From: Acheta domesticus
Lineage: Eukaryota; Arthropoda; Insecta; Orthoptera; Gryllidae
NCBI GenBank assembly: GCA_031308135.1
Contig: JAHLJT010009436.1
Span: forward strand, 215,301,420 to 215,365,419
Reading direction: 5' to 3'
Length of the DNA: 64,000 bases
Within the stretch, counting starts at the first letter, position 1. The number at the start of each line of letters is the position of its first letter. The position numbers and the translations under genes are program-made. Positions 34,099 to 45,974 of the stretch are shown one piece after another. Under the pieces are notes generated by a model. That model did no database searches and was not told the DNA's origin. It worked only from the letters and a program-made list of their open reading frames with translations.

Positions 34099-34262
34099 CG
34101 GCGTGGCGAACGGCGTGGCGAGCGGTGAGGCTATTGGTGTGGCGATGCGGCGAGCAGTGAGACGTGTGGTGTGGTGATTGGTGTGGCGAGCGTAGTGGTG
34201 AACGATGTGGCGAGCAGCCTGGCGGACGGCGTGGCGAGCGATGTGGCGGAAGACAGCGTGGC
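34099..34262 (+). repeat. 12-bp minisatellite, continuation
   Basis: Degenerate GGTGTGGCGAGC-type units in the same orientation and phase as 31262-32242, separated from them by the transposon. They fade out after GATGTGGCGGAAGAC. Confidence 0.85.
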
Positions 34263-34264
34263 GC

Positions 34265-34520
34265 TGCAGAGAGGCGTGCGCCCGACAGCCCGTGATCGAA
34301 CCCTCGACACCGGCGACCGCCGCCGCCGCCGCCGCGTGCGCGTGGGTGGAAGAGCGAGTGCTGGTCAAACAGTGCGCGCTCTTTCGACGCGCCCCCAGCC
34401 CGGCGCCCGGACGCTCTCCAGCAGATGGCGTTTCGATTGCGAGGACGCGCCCCTGCCCGCAACACGGGGCTCGGGCACTCGCGGACGAACGAGGTTTCAC
34501 GGTCCGGGCACACAGCCGAA
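34265..34520. other. CpG-rich block
   Basis: GC-rich, with CGCCGCCGCCGCCGC at 34317-34334. Frames of 117-151 codons on both strands overlap each other and the minisatellite. No supported gene. Confidence 0.45.
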
Positions 34521-34524
34521 TATC

Positions 34525-35455
34525 ATCGCTTGGACTGTACACAGATATACACTTTTAAATAAATTCAGGTCTATATATTTTCGTTGTTAATATCCAACAG
34601 GTACAATTCACCCAATACGCCTGGCGTATAACAGAGGTAAAAAGCCAATAAATAAATTATTATATTTATAATTGTCACCATTACCGTTTCGTCCCGGTCG
34701 GGTCGACCAATTCTTTGAACAAATTTAATAATTATTATAATATATATACCCAATATTTCTAGTTTTAAATTACATACTGTTTGCTTTTGTAATAGTTGTT
34801 ACTTTTCAGTTACTCAAAACTAGATTAAGAGAAATTAACATTTACTTCACAGTTTCTGATTTTGGCATGCAGTCTTTTTGTGGTAGTCTTTGAAGATGAA
34901 ATGATCCGAAATAAGAATACAAAAATTACACGTCGTTTGAATCAGACTGGGTTATCCAGAATCGTCGGCAAGGATACCCACGCCACCTGCACAAGGGCAT
35001 TGAGGGCAAATGGCTTTTGTCTGCAATAATCGCTCAGAAAAAATTGAAATCACAGTATTTCGCATGCACCTCTAAATGTACTTACGCACATTGCAGCGAA
35101 ATATTTGTTACTTCAAAAATAAACAGTTTGATGTATTTCGTATTTACATTTTCATAAGTGCTTATCAGACAAGCAAATTCATTTCACCACCACATTGTAA
35201 AAATGACGTCTGTGGTCTGCAAGTCGTCAAAGGTTATTTTCGACATGCACTATAAGATTGATAGGAACGTTGATGATACAGCCACCAGTATTCTTAATAC
35301 ACTTTTTTTAATCTTTGTTCGAACGCAGTGAAGCATCGTTTGAATCATCGAACAAACGAAGGTTATTCGCCTCATCGTCACACTCAATCTTCCACAACAC
35401 TACTTGTCTCGTAGAGACCACATCCACACTGTACCCAGCACAGTAACAGAATTGC
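34525..35455. other. AT-rich sequence, nothing recognised
   Basis: No gene, tandem repeat or inverted repeat seen. Confidence 0.5.
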
Positions 35456-35459
35456 GAGA

Positions 35460-35790
35460 CTAGATCCGTTTAATCGAATCCAAAGGTCGGAGTTCCCCTC
35501 AGCTGGCGACGTGGGCGGAAAGGTAATATCTCACAAAATATTTCTCGCGAGCTGCCGCGGCGACGCCGCAGAAAACATCTGGAGTCGATACGAATTAAAC
35601 CCTTCCATATGCATAAGCGCCCGTCTTGGCCTCGCGGTGGCGGCGCCCGCCCGCCCGCCCGCCCGCCCATCCGGCGCGGGGCGTCGCGATTACCATGGGA
35701 ATTGCTCGTTAAACCCGCACAATGCGTCCGTCTGCAGAGTCAACAGCGGGGAGCCGCGCGCATCGCCGGTTCTGCGGGAAGGGGATGAGG
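35460..35790. other. CpG island with (CCCG)n
   Basis: Contains five to six CCCG/CCGC units (35647-35669) and a 28-bp motif at 35685-35712 that recurs inverted in the island at 38210-38570. Frames are composition-driven. Confidence 0.5.
35685..35712 (-). repeat. Shared 28-bp island motif, copy 1
   Basis: On the minus strand it reads TTAACGAGCAATTCCCATGG then TAATCGCG, with 24 of 28 bases matching 38373-38400. Similarity continues weakly into the GGCGGGCGG-rich flank. It may be a duplicated regulatory element. Confidence 0.6.
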
Positions 35791-35794
35791 TCGG

Positions 35795-38205
35795 GTTGCC
35801 GTGGAAGGAAGAAACCAAGCAGTCACATGCAAGTGGTGGGAAAAAATGAACCAAAAGAAAAACGAGAATAAACAAGTTGCACGGAACTGGGCAATAAGAG
35901 TCAGGGATGGATCCAGCCGATCACTGAGGAGGGGGGGGGAGTCATCGTAATGTTTTAAAATAATAAACATATTTGTAATTATATTGTATATTATTTATGT
36001 ACTGTACATATGATACTATACAATATTATTGTTTAAACAATTATATAATTCGAGCATAAATGAATAATTAAATCATTTTTCCCAAACAAAAGAAAGTAAA
36101 TGAAAACTCTAAGCCTGGGGGGGGATGCGGAAGATAAAGTGATGAAATGAGAATACGGCGTATGAGAAAACGTTGTATTGCATCTCCAAGAAAAGTGTGA
36201 AGATTAAAAAATATTAATTTCTTTACGCCAGACACAATAAAAGCTGCTCATTGATCTCTCCAGAAACATGGAATTGATCATTTGCTTCCTTTAGATGCAG
36301 AAATGCGATTTAGATCATCGCTCGCGTCCCTCGTGCCTACTACAAATAAAATCGATCTAGTTATCGACAACTACATGTGTCGACAAGTCTCTCAGCACGA
36401 AAGAACTGCGTTCTCCCCTCAGGCTGCACTTTTGGGGCCTAAGCCGTGTTTCGCGTGTTCTCGAAGGAGTTCGCCATTGTTAACTCCCGACGAACGCACC
36501 CTCGGAAACCCTACCAAGACGCCACCCCCATTCGATTTCCTTGCTACGCAAACGCGCCTCCCCAACCAACTCCCCGCGCCGCCTCCGTATGACTCGGCGT
36601 TTTAATTCAATTAGCGGCTCGAACGCAATTACCAAGCGTTTGTCTCGCGGTATCTCGGCGTCCGCGCAGTGTTTGGACAGCCTATCTGTGCACATGGCGC
36701 AAGGATTCGTCCAGAGTGTTTGATATGTTTTACGCGGCTTATGTAAATGTTTAGGGGACCTCGTTCAGGGGCGCTCTTCGAGGCAATATATCCGAGAGCC
36801 ATAAAGCAAACCCAAACATGTAAGACGCCACCAACTCTCTGGTGAAGAGGGGAAGTTAGTCTGCTGCCGGCCATGTCTCCACAAGAAAACGAGTCGTTAA
36901 GATGAAGCCGAATGAATTATCGCCGAGGGGAAGGGCCCCGTAACCAGACTGGCGAATGGGAATACGCAGATATGATATCAGCATTAATTATTATTTGAGG
37001 TTGAGCGTAGCTGCTTGGGCCTGCCTTGGGGGTAACCTTAGTTATCGTTCACTTATGTTGTACTTGTGCTCATTAACCCAACAATGGACTTTCAATGCAA
37101 ACTATGTTTACACTGATAATTTAGCAAAATAGTGTTAGCTAATGATGTAACCATTACAATCACAATGAGAGTTAATACGAAATGTGTTCCAGTAGTTCGA
37201 ATTTAAGTGTTCGAGAAAAGCTAGTCATCATCGAAACAAATGAACAATACACTCAGCGTAGATTTCTAAACATCCTTCAAAGAACATCCAAAACATATGA
37301 ACTCAAAGTCTTAACTTTTGTCTCAAGTTCAAAGAGACAAAACTACATAAAATATTTGAAACTCAGAGAGAGTTACAAATATTTTATGTTAATTCCACGC
37401 CATATATTTATCTTTATGATATGGCTTTCGGTTTTCAAGATACTGACACGTCCATTTCGTCCAAACGTTTAAAATTCAACTGTTTGCACATCATCGCATT
37501 GTTTGAATGTTACAGTCATCGCTTCAAAGTTCAAATGAGTTTCCCATTCACAGAACGAACTGTTAGCACTTAAATCAATCGGAATCCCCCATCTCCTTGA
37601 GGTTTTTTCGCCCAGTTCCCTGATCCTTTGAGAGACTGCTGATATGGTCTCTTGTTTTGATTCTGGACAAAAATGTAACAGTTCAGTGGGAAATATCGTT
37701 ATTGAAATTATTGTTCTCCATGTTGTCGTCGCAGGAAGCCGATTGCTTCATGAAAGGCACCACGAAGAATAAAGAGTCTAAATGTATAGCTAATTTATTC
37801 TAGCAAATAGTTTTTATTACAACGGAGTGAATATTTTCTTATCAAAAAAATATTGTCAAAAACGCTCATTTTCGTCTGTATCCAACCTGTACGTGACACA
37901 GAGGAGGGATCCCAGAATTAAGAAAACGTGCAAAGAAAACACTTCTCCTCGTAGCTTGTCAAACATAGGTTTTTACTGTTTTCATGTAAAATAAAATACA
38001 TTTAAAAAAATGAAAACATTTTCTATTCACAATGATCATTCACCATATGTAGTGATAACACGAGGTATCAGTTGCGTTGCGTTGTACTAACCAGTCAGGG
38101 TACGTCCCTTCCAATGTATCATTACTGTCTACATTTTAAAGACGTATTCACAGCGTAAAGTTCGGCTCCAGACTCGAAATCACTACCCCATTCTGCACGT
38201 ACTGT
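35795..38205. other. AT-rich sequence, nothing recognised
   Basis: About 2.4 kb, with a moderately GC-rich patch at 36400-36700. Frames are at most 107 codons and unrecognised. Confidence 0.45.
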
Positions 38206-38209
38206 TAGC

Positions 38210-38575
38210 AAGCGAAATCAGTAGCGAGCGGAAGCGGCGACGCAGCAAATCGCGGCGTCACAGGTCCGCGCCCAGCCGGCGGCGGCAGCGGCGAGGGCGG
38301 CGGCGGCGGTTCCGCCGAGGCGGAGAGGGTAGCGGCTTCGCGTCGGCGGCGCGGCGGCAGCGGGGGAGTGTCTTAATGAACAATTTGCATGGTAATCGCG
38401 AGCCCCCACGCAGCTGCCGTAGGCGGGCGGCGTAAGACAGCCCGCCGCTCCGCCCTCTCCCACCGCCCTGATGCATATTAATAAACACGCCGATTGCGGC
38501 GCGCTCGCGCGGCGCTCACGCGCGTTTTCAGCCGGCGAATCTGCGGGGGGAAGCGCGCAATGACGATTGCAAAGG
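38210..38575. other. CpG island
   Basis: GGC-rich start, the shared motif at 38373-38400, then GATGCATATTAATAAACACG and alternating GC. No supported gene. Confidence 0.5.
38373..38400 (+). repeat. Shared 28-bp island motif, copy 2
   Basis: TTAATGAACAATTTGCATGG then TAATCGCG. It contains ATTTGCAT, the reverse complement of the POU-factor octamer ATGCAAAT, which copy 1 lacks. Copy 1 lies 2.66 kb upstream in opposite orientation. Confidence 0.6.
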
Positions 38576-38694
38576 TGATGGTCGATTTTTACTCGATTGA
38601 TGTAATGTAAAGATCGTAGTGATCGTATGAAATGATTTGGTAACTGGTATGGGTTAGTGATGGTGATGTTAAGTAAATGTGATACGATATTATG

Positions 38695-38847
38695 GGGTCA
38701 TCCATAAATTCCGTAACGCTAAAGGGGAAGGGAGGGGGTCTGAGGCAGCGTTACGCTGCGTTACATAGAGATAGGGAAGTGCGTTACAAGGGGGGAGGGG
38801 GTATTGAAAATACTCGAAATTTGTGTTACGTAATTTATGAACGGCCC
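38695..38847. mobile_element. 153-bp inverted-repeat MITE
   Basis: The left end GGGTCATCCATAAATTCCGT pairs with the right end, whose reverse complement is GGGCCGTTCATAAATTACGT; both continue AAC-C. Inside are two G-rich blocks and repeated GCGTTAC. Short elements with GGG-C-T-CATAAATTACGTAAC ends are common in invertebrate genomes. No frame and no clear target duplication. Confidence 0.75.
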
Positions 38848-38849
38848 TA

Positions 38850-41350
38850 AGTCAAAGGCTGATGCTGCACTGATAATACTAGTGTCATGACGACTAGTCA
38901 TGACTCAGCAAAAGAGTTTCAATACGTTGACCAAGATAGTATCATCGACGACAATGTCTGTGTACATCTAGAAATCAAAATGTAACTGATGGAATTATTT
39001 GGTCAGTTGCCTAATTCGTGGAGGATGATTTACAGTTCATGAAGGACCACGCAGTGTAGGAGAGAAGAGCTTGAAAAAAGCTACAACATTTAATTAAGAA
39101 GATATGACATACAAGTTTTTGAACATGAAGTAAAACTAATATCTGTGTCTGTAGGAAAAGAATGAAATACAACTAACCTACAAGTTGCCGCCGAGTTTAA
39201 GATGCGGCCAACTGTGGCGCGGTTGAATGACAAATTTTCAAACAGAGAAGAGTAGACCGCAGAAAGAACGCTGTCAACCATGGTCATTCTTTGCAGAGCA
39301 TGTGGCACAGAAGTAGCAAACCTCGAGACACGAACAAGAAAGACACGTCTTCAGAATTCCTTCCGCTCCACTACTGCGGTTATTCCGTGAGAAGTGATTT
39401 ACATCCCTATTTGCTACTTCCACTGGGACAGTCGCTTCCTTCAGAGTAATGGAGTAATAAGGCAACACTAACTTCTTTTTAGAAGATTAATTGCTCAAGA
39501 AATATTTCGCTCAGAATGCAAGAAATCACGAGCAGAAAGATATGTCAGTGCATACATCGTAAATTATATACAGACGCAAATTTTACACAAATACACAATA
39601 AATACACAGATTCTCGTTACTTATAAAAATGTTAAGTCGTGGATTCTCCTTCACAACATAAAAGTTTGAAAATTTTACAAGCAAAAATTCGTATTTGATT
39701 ACCTGAACATATACCAACCATGCAAATAGTCTCCATTTAAACATAACTTATACATTGAAGTTAATAACGGTTTATATCGAGTTATCTGTCAATAAAACAT
39801 CAAAAGCTGGCGGAGAGTCCAACAAACATTGTATTACCAACACAAATCAGCAAACTATTTCAGACTACGAAAATGTGAGAAAATGTATAATAATAAGGTA
39901 CATAAAACCAAAGCCCCTTAATAAATTAACGATTATTTTGCAGTATAAAATTAATCAACAATGAAACAAAGATCGAGAATATCCTCTCAACGATTCAAAT
40001 TGTTTCAACATTCCCATCCACGTCAATTCTGTCACCCAACCCCTCAACCCAACAACCACGTGGCTGTCCTCGGCGGGCCGTATTCCATGTAATTCGCTGA
40101 ATCAATATTGCCGCTCGTGCTAGAAGTGCTCAAATTGAGGCAAACAAAATACAGTCCAAAAATCTGGATTATTTGAATAAGACAGGGCTGCTCGTTGTCC
40201 TAACAAGGTTTGTGTTTCCTGGACGAATGTTAACAAACAGGATGCAAAAGAGAGTAACAAACAGAAGCGTATTTTAAAAAAAAATCGCGTTGCAAATGTT
40301 GAAGAAACGACACTGATGTTGCGATGAATATTTCCAGACTGAATGTACATATTTTGAAGACAGCAATTGATAGGTACTACAATAAGTTTCGAAAGATAGG
40401 GAGCAGCACACAAATACTATCAGTTCCCAAGTAATGATATCTCAAAACTTGAATGCATAATGCATCAAACACCAATATTAATCATGAATAGCTTCTAGAT
40501 ATTTGACGCGGTGAATATTACTTCATCGGAAATCCAATATAATTAAATCATACAATACAAACAAGACAATGTGTAATGCATCCTGAAAGTTTTCCTCACC
40601 TTGTGTTTTCTTCTTTGGTCTTGTGAAGTGCAAAATTTGGATATTGCAATGATTTGGAGGAAAAATTACATGAATAGTAAAATAGTAGTATATGACCTGT
40701 CTGATGGGAAGACGATCCTAGTCCCTGCTATCGCAGGTTATGTAAAACAAAAATTTGACGGTCAATATGAGTAATAGCCTCTAGGGTAAAAGTATCAGTT
40801 AAGACCACTGATGAGAACATCTTCGTATTTTTCTTAACACTCTTGGACTGAAGTACTAAATTTGTTACGTTAAGCACGAGGGGCGACTAGCTTCTGAATA
40901 GAGCAATTGCCGCGATATGGTCAATTTCAATTTGTGGTATGTTTTATTTAATTTATTTCCAAACCCCGATTTTCATCAAGTACAGGCCACCTGAAAATTG
41001 TTAAATTGTCATAACACATTTTGACTCAGTAAAGGCTACTCACGATTCTACCCCTTGAACGTGTTTGAGAGACAGTCCCGTAAAGTACTGTTCATGTTAT
41101 ATTACTACAATGGCAATATTAATAAGTTTTCAACTTCTTATTTAAATATAAAAAGGGATAATAAATAATTGACGTTCTACTCGAGAAATATCCCCATGTT
41201 TCGCAAGTTTGAGGCAAGTGGGAAGCATATAACTCTCACATTTCAAATTTTGAACTAAGGGAGTGACCATTATTGGTGTCCTTAACCTATGTCCCCCATC
41301 TACTGTAACCAAGTAAATCACATGAGTTTGATGATTGATGGGGTGGGGAG
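38850..41350. other. AT-rich sequence, nothing recognised
   Basis: About 2.5 kb. Frames are at most 97 codons (40120-40413, minus) and match no family I recognise. Confidence 0.5.
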
Positions 41351-41357
41351 AGGGGAC

Positions 41358-41402
41358 GCCGCGCGCGCACACACACACACACACGCGCGCGCACGCACAC
41401 AT
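41358..41402 (+). repeat. (CG)n-(CA)n-(CG)n microsatellite
   Basis: Alternating purine-pyrimidine for about 44 bp: GCGCGCGC, then about nine CA units, then CGCGCGCGCACGCACAC. Such sequence favours Z-DNA. Confidence 0.95.
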
Positions 41403-41404
41403 TC

Positions 41405-41875
41405 ATCCAAACATCCATAAATAGTCATCATGATAAAAATCAGATCATTCGTTTTAGAGGCCCTCAAAATGAATTTTACCACCGAAATCTAGAACTTTAA
41501 TTTTTGGGCCATTCACAATTGTTTTCCTCTATAATATGCATGCCCTTCGAAAAGTAATAACACCATTAAAATTATAAAATGAATAATGATGGTTTTGTAG
41601 TTCACGCCTCTTACATTTTGCCTAACCGCACGAAAATTGCATTCAATCCAGTGGAAATTACAGTAATTGACAGAAAATTCAAAATTATTTGTATCAGCAC
41701 AATATTATCACGCAATCTTTTGCTGTATCTCCCTCCCATCACTGTCAGAAAATTGAATTTCTCTAGCTTGAAACACAAACCAGAGTCAATGGAAGCTCCG
41801 TCTGTGAATCTAGTATGTTACCTCTAAACTATCTGATGGATTTTTTGTGTGTTGGCTTACAGACGTCTGTGCACT
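41405..41875. other. AT-rich sequence, nothing recognised
   Basis: No gene or repeat seen. Confidence 0.5.
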
Positions 41876-41879
41876 CGCA

Positions 41880-42165
41880 GGGAGCTAACTGACAGGGAGG
41901 ACGTCCCCGAGGTTACTTCTCTGGGGCGCCTGTGTATTTAGGGCGCCCCCAGCAGCTGTGCAACAACTCAGCTTCACGCCGCGTCGGTTGCGTGTGAACC
42001 AGAGGCGATGGCGGGGGCGGGGGCGGGGAGGGAAGAGGAGGCAAGTTCTCTCCCGAAGGGTGCAAAGGGTCAGGGGTGGATCCGGCGGCCCTAATGAATG
42101 ACGTATTGAAGTGCTGGGGCAATATTGGCCCAGCGACCGAGCTCCAGGCCGAGAGTTTTCGAGCA
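41880..42165. other. Short CpG-rich island
   Basis: GC-rich, with a GGGGGCGGGGGCGGGG run (42012-42028). No supported gene. Confidence 0.45.
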
Positions 42166-42169
42166 CTCT

Positions 42170-43310
42170 GCTGTGTTTGAGTTACGCGTATGAGCTTGCA
42201 CCCTGCCCCGCGATATCCTGTCTTCTCTTCTTTTTTTTTATTTTAATTTTAAGCACCAAACATCACGCTATATTTTTAATTTCAAAAAACAAAACAAAAA
42301 CAACAAACTAAACAAAGAAAAGTGGTCCACTCGCTACTATATTAAAGGGTTTGGTATTGCACACTTGGTAAGAATAAAAATGATGTAACTTCTACTGAAA
42401 TTGAAATTCATGAGTATAATTATAATAAGTAATAGGTTATAACAACTTCCAAATAGCATTTCAATACCAACGTGTACCCAATGAATTAATTTTACTTCAT
42501 AGTGTTACATTATGTTAATAGTTTTCACATTTAGAGTCGCACATTCGAGATATTTTACGCGCACTCAATAAAATTTCCCAATACAACCCACCGGCGTATT
42601 ATAGCATATGATTTTGCGCGAGATAGAACTTCGCAATTAGGTGTAATTTTAATCCAATTCAACAGCAGTTACAAGGATTTTCTTATTGCAATCATGAACT
42701 TTAAGTTAAAAGTTATACGATTTGATTTAGATTTGATATTATATCAGACAGAGAAAGAATAGAGAAAGAGAGGGACATAAAGAGAGAGTGAGAAAGAGAG
42801 AGAACGAGAGAGACGAGCACAGCTTCGGTTGCAGCTGCACCGATTCCCTATGTTAATGCATGAAATTGGATCCACGTATCTGTATGCTTTAATAGAAGGT
42901 ATATGTTATTTTGAGATACACAAAAGAAGATAAATAGTTAAATAACAAAGATCATATTTAGAAATGTAGCACACAGTTCTTATCTCAACTGATCTCTTTT
43001 CACGAGTTATTTTTGGCCGTGTACTACAAGACGCTTATGTAAAGATTTACACCCGTACGTTTTTTATGTTAGGAAAAGAAGGAATGCCTAGTAACATTTC
43101 GAGATCGAATAACAGTTCGGTGTTTCATATTAACTGATGTTTCCTACATTCAAAATGTCATCGTTTTGATTGAAATAGCCTTCCATTGTGAAATATAAGT
43201 ACACCCTCTTATCTACAACTAAATCTTGCCCGCTTTTCCAGAAATCGACTAGAACCGAACCCAATCAGCCACATTCCAAAACAAACACGTAAAAGCAAAA
43301 AGCACGAAGT
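42170..43310. other. AT-rich sequence with a GA-rich tract
   Basis: A degenerate (GA)n tract lies at 42746-42816. No gene recognised. Confidence 0.5.
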
Positions 43311-43319
43311 AGCGGTGAA

Positions 43320-43790
43320 AATCACCTCGACCGAGCGCCGGACATCCCGAGGGGCCGTTAGAAAATCAACAGGTACCCGGAGCGGCAGCGAGCCGAGTTG
43401 CTCGGTCGCACACGCCTCCGGCACCCGGCGCGACGGCCGTTCGAGTCCTCTTTCGTGCCGCCATCGCACCCTCATTACTCCCTCGCCGTCCTCCGGCCTC
43501 GGCCGCCCCGTGCCGCGTAGGAGGTCCTCGTCCTCGAAATGGGTCCACCCGTCCCCTCGCCGGCCGCCGCCGCCGCCGCCTCGCAATCTAGATCGGACGC
43601 CGCCGCCTGCTCAGCCTCCGCCGTCGTCTTGTTCGGCGAGTCTCCTTGTTCCCTCGCAATCCTCTCCAGAATTCCAAATATTTGCGATAACACGCGCGCC
43701 GCCGCCGATACGCGCCGGGCAGCAGCCGGTGGTAATGGCGAGAGGCGGATGACAATGGCAAGGCCCAAGGCAATGCCCAAGAGAATCGGG
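43320..43790. other. CpG island
   Basis: GC-rich, with CCGCCGCCGCCGCCGCC (43561-43580). Plus- and minus-strand frames overlap; none is recognised. Confidence 0.5.
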
Positions 43791-43793
43791 TGA

Positions 43794-44155
43794 CGAGAGA
43801 GAGGGAGAGGGAGAAAGGGAAAGAGGGAGAGTTGAAGATGGAGAAAGAGGGGGAGAAGAGATCGAAAAAGAGGGGGAGAGAGAAAAGGAAGGAGAGGGAG
43901 AAAGAAAGGGAAGGAGAGGGAGAAAGAGAAAGAGGGAGAGTCGAAGATGGAGAAAGAGGGGGAGAAGAGATCGAAAAAGAGGGGGAGAGAGAGAAAGAGA
44001 AAGGGAAAGAGAGGGAGAAAGAGAAAGAGGGGAGAGGGGGACGGAGAAAGGGGAAAGGAAGATAGAGAAAGGAGAGTGAGAGGACAAGAGGGTGGGAGAA
44101 AGGAGGAGGGAGATGAAGAGAGGAGAGGCAGGAGAGGGAGGAAGAGTCGCTGAAA
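43794..44155 (+). repeat. 360-bp polypurine tract with 109-bp tandem duplication
   Basis: The plus strand is almost entirely A/G. A segment beginning (T/C)CGAAGATGGAGAAAGAGG-type sequence at 43832 is repeated at 43941, with GATCGAAAAAGAGGGGGAGA in both copies. On the minus strand this produces Ser/Phe/Leu/Pro frames of 158-277 codons in several phases at once, so they are not genes. Long mirror-like purine tracts can form triplex (H) DNA. Confidence 0.85.
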
Positions 44156-44159
44156 GCTA

Positions 44160-45425
44160 TGAAAATGGATATGGGAACGGCGAGTACGGAGACCGGCGTA
44201 CATAAATATATTGTTGGTGTAGCCATACTAGGTTTGGGGACAGAGTTACTGTGATGAATGGAGCAAGAGGATGAGTACGTGGTAGTGTGATGAGGCGATA
44301 AACAATGGGACGGATAAAGCGACATTGACGATGAGATATGAAGAACGGGAAAGTTAACAATGCGACCCAGAAGACTTGAGTGCGACGGGGACAAGGTACA
44401 CGACATGGGGACGAACACCACACGAAGTATCGAGTGAAATCAAGAGGTCGCAGGAGCACACTAGAAACGACTGAAACGTCAAGGGAAACGAAGATAAAGT
44501 ATCGAGCACAACGGAGCTAGCACAAGCGGGGCACCAATAATGTTGAGGCAGCGGAGACATCAAGGCAGCAAAGCCGTGGACGAAAAAGAGTAGTCCGCGG
44601 AGAGAGAGGTAGCTGAGACATCAATATCGATAGCAATCTGGAGTTTGTAGTTAAGATGATAATTTCGGGAATAACAACCGGAAATTTAGATTCGGCAGAT
44701 ACAAAGTAACTATAAAAGTTCTCGACATGTTTCGTCTGCAAGCGCGACGTGACCGGGGCCTCGATCGGACAGCGGACTCTTTGGGCAGAGACCTACAGCG
44801 CTGCGCAGGGGACTATCGCACATCGACAACGTTCCCTGAAGGCCGTCGGGGCACCGATCGCATACTTGATCTGATCGCTGTCGATGTCCACAGAGCAGAA
44901 ACTTGGGAACAACATACTTGATTATCTTGATTTCATTTCATTTCATTACATGGCTGACCCTTCGGCATCCTGTGGAGCTCGATAAGAGACTAAGAGTACA
45001 AAGTACACGAGTGATGATGGATCTGATATTGGCCCAACGAGAATTTAGGCCAGATAACATCGAATTTTGAGTAGTAAAAGAAAGTAAAATTACTTTTATC
45101 GGCAAACAACTATTGAAGATCTGAAAACTCAGAATACCTGTTAGAAACTCGAGAGAGCGTAACATATATATGCCATGCGTCTCTGCTATAACGATTTCAT
45201 CTAACACAAAAGCAAATGCTTAGTAGAATTCCTATGCTTCTTCGGTCAATACGTATTTTGTATCTCCAATACAACATTTATTAAAAAAACAACAGATATT
45301 TTAAATGTTTTTACAGTAAGGTCAAAATTTCTTTTACTGACGGATTCTCTTTACGCCGTCTCGAAGCGGCAACGCCACTCCAACTCACACATTAAATTCC
45401 TTGGACGGCAAAGAACATTTCATGC
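44160..45425. other. Purine-biased then AT-rich sequence
   Basis: 44160-44600 keeps a milder A/G bias. The rest is mixed or AT-rich. No gene recognised. Confidence 0.45.
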
Positions 45426-45429
45426 AATT

Positions 45430-45970
45430 CCAGCCCATGTCGATGAAAGCTCTCCCACGTAACGCCGCGACCCCGCTCCGCTCGCGCAATCAAGAGTGCA
45501 ATTGAGGGAATTGCCGCCCACGCTCTCTCACGGCTTCATTTCGATTCACAATCAGCTCGGCGCGGACCTCCGCTCTCGCTACATGTAGCACAATAGCCCT
45601 AGAGCATCAACTTCTGCGCGAGGTTTCAAATTAATATCCCGTTGCCGCCGCCGCCGCCTCCTCCTCCTCCTCCTCCTCTGGGACTTCACGCTCCGTTTGA
45701 ATTCCGCGAAATGGGCCAGCGCCCGCGCCGCGCTGTTGTCGGCCGTATGCCGCTGTGCGCGCGGGGGCTGGGCGAACGGGCCGCAGCGCCGCGCCGCGCC
45801 GCGCCGCGCAACGCGCGAGTCGCCGCTAAATTGATTTAAAGTTGGGGGCGCGTGAGCGAGACGTCTATGAAACGCCGCCGCCGCCGCGCAGAGCGACGCC
45901 CGCGAGTGCCCTCGGGCGATTGCGCGCGGCGGAAACGCGCAAGAGGAGGACGAGGACGAGGAGGGAAGAG
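45430..45970. other. CpG island with triplet and pentamer repeats
   Basis: Contains CCGCCG/CCTCCT (45643-45678) and four to five GCCGC units (45787-45808). Frames are composition-driven. Confidence 0.5.
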
Positions 45971-45974
45971 GACG

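Noticed and set aside
43475..44421. Minus frames of 242, 277 and 158 codons
   Set aside because: All are translations of a polypurine tract; several phases are open at once.
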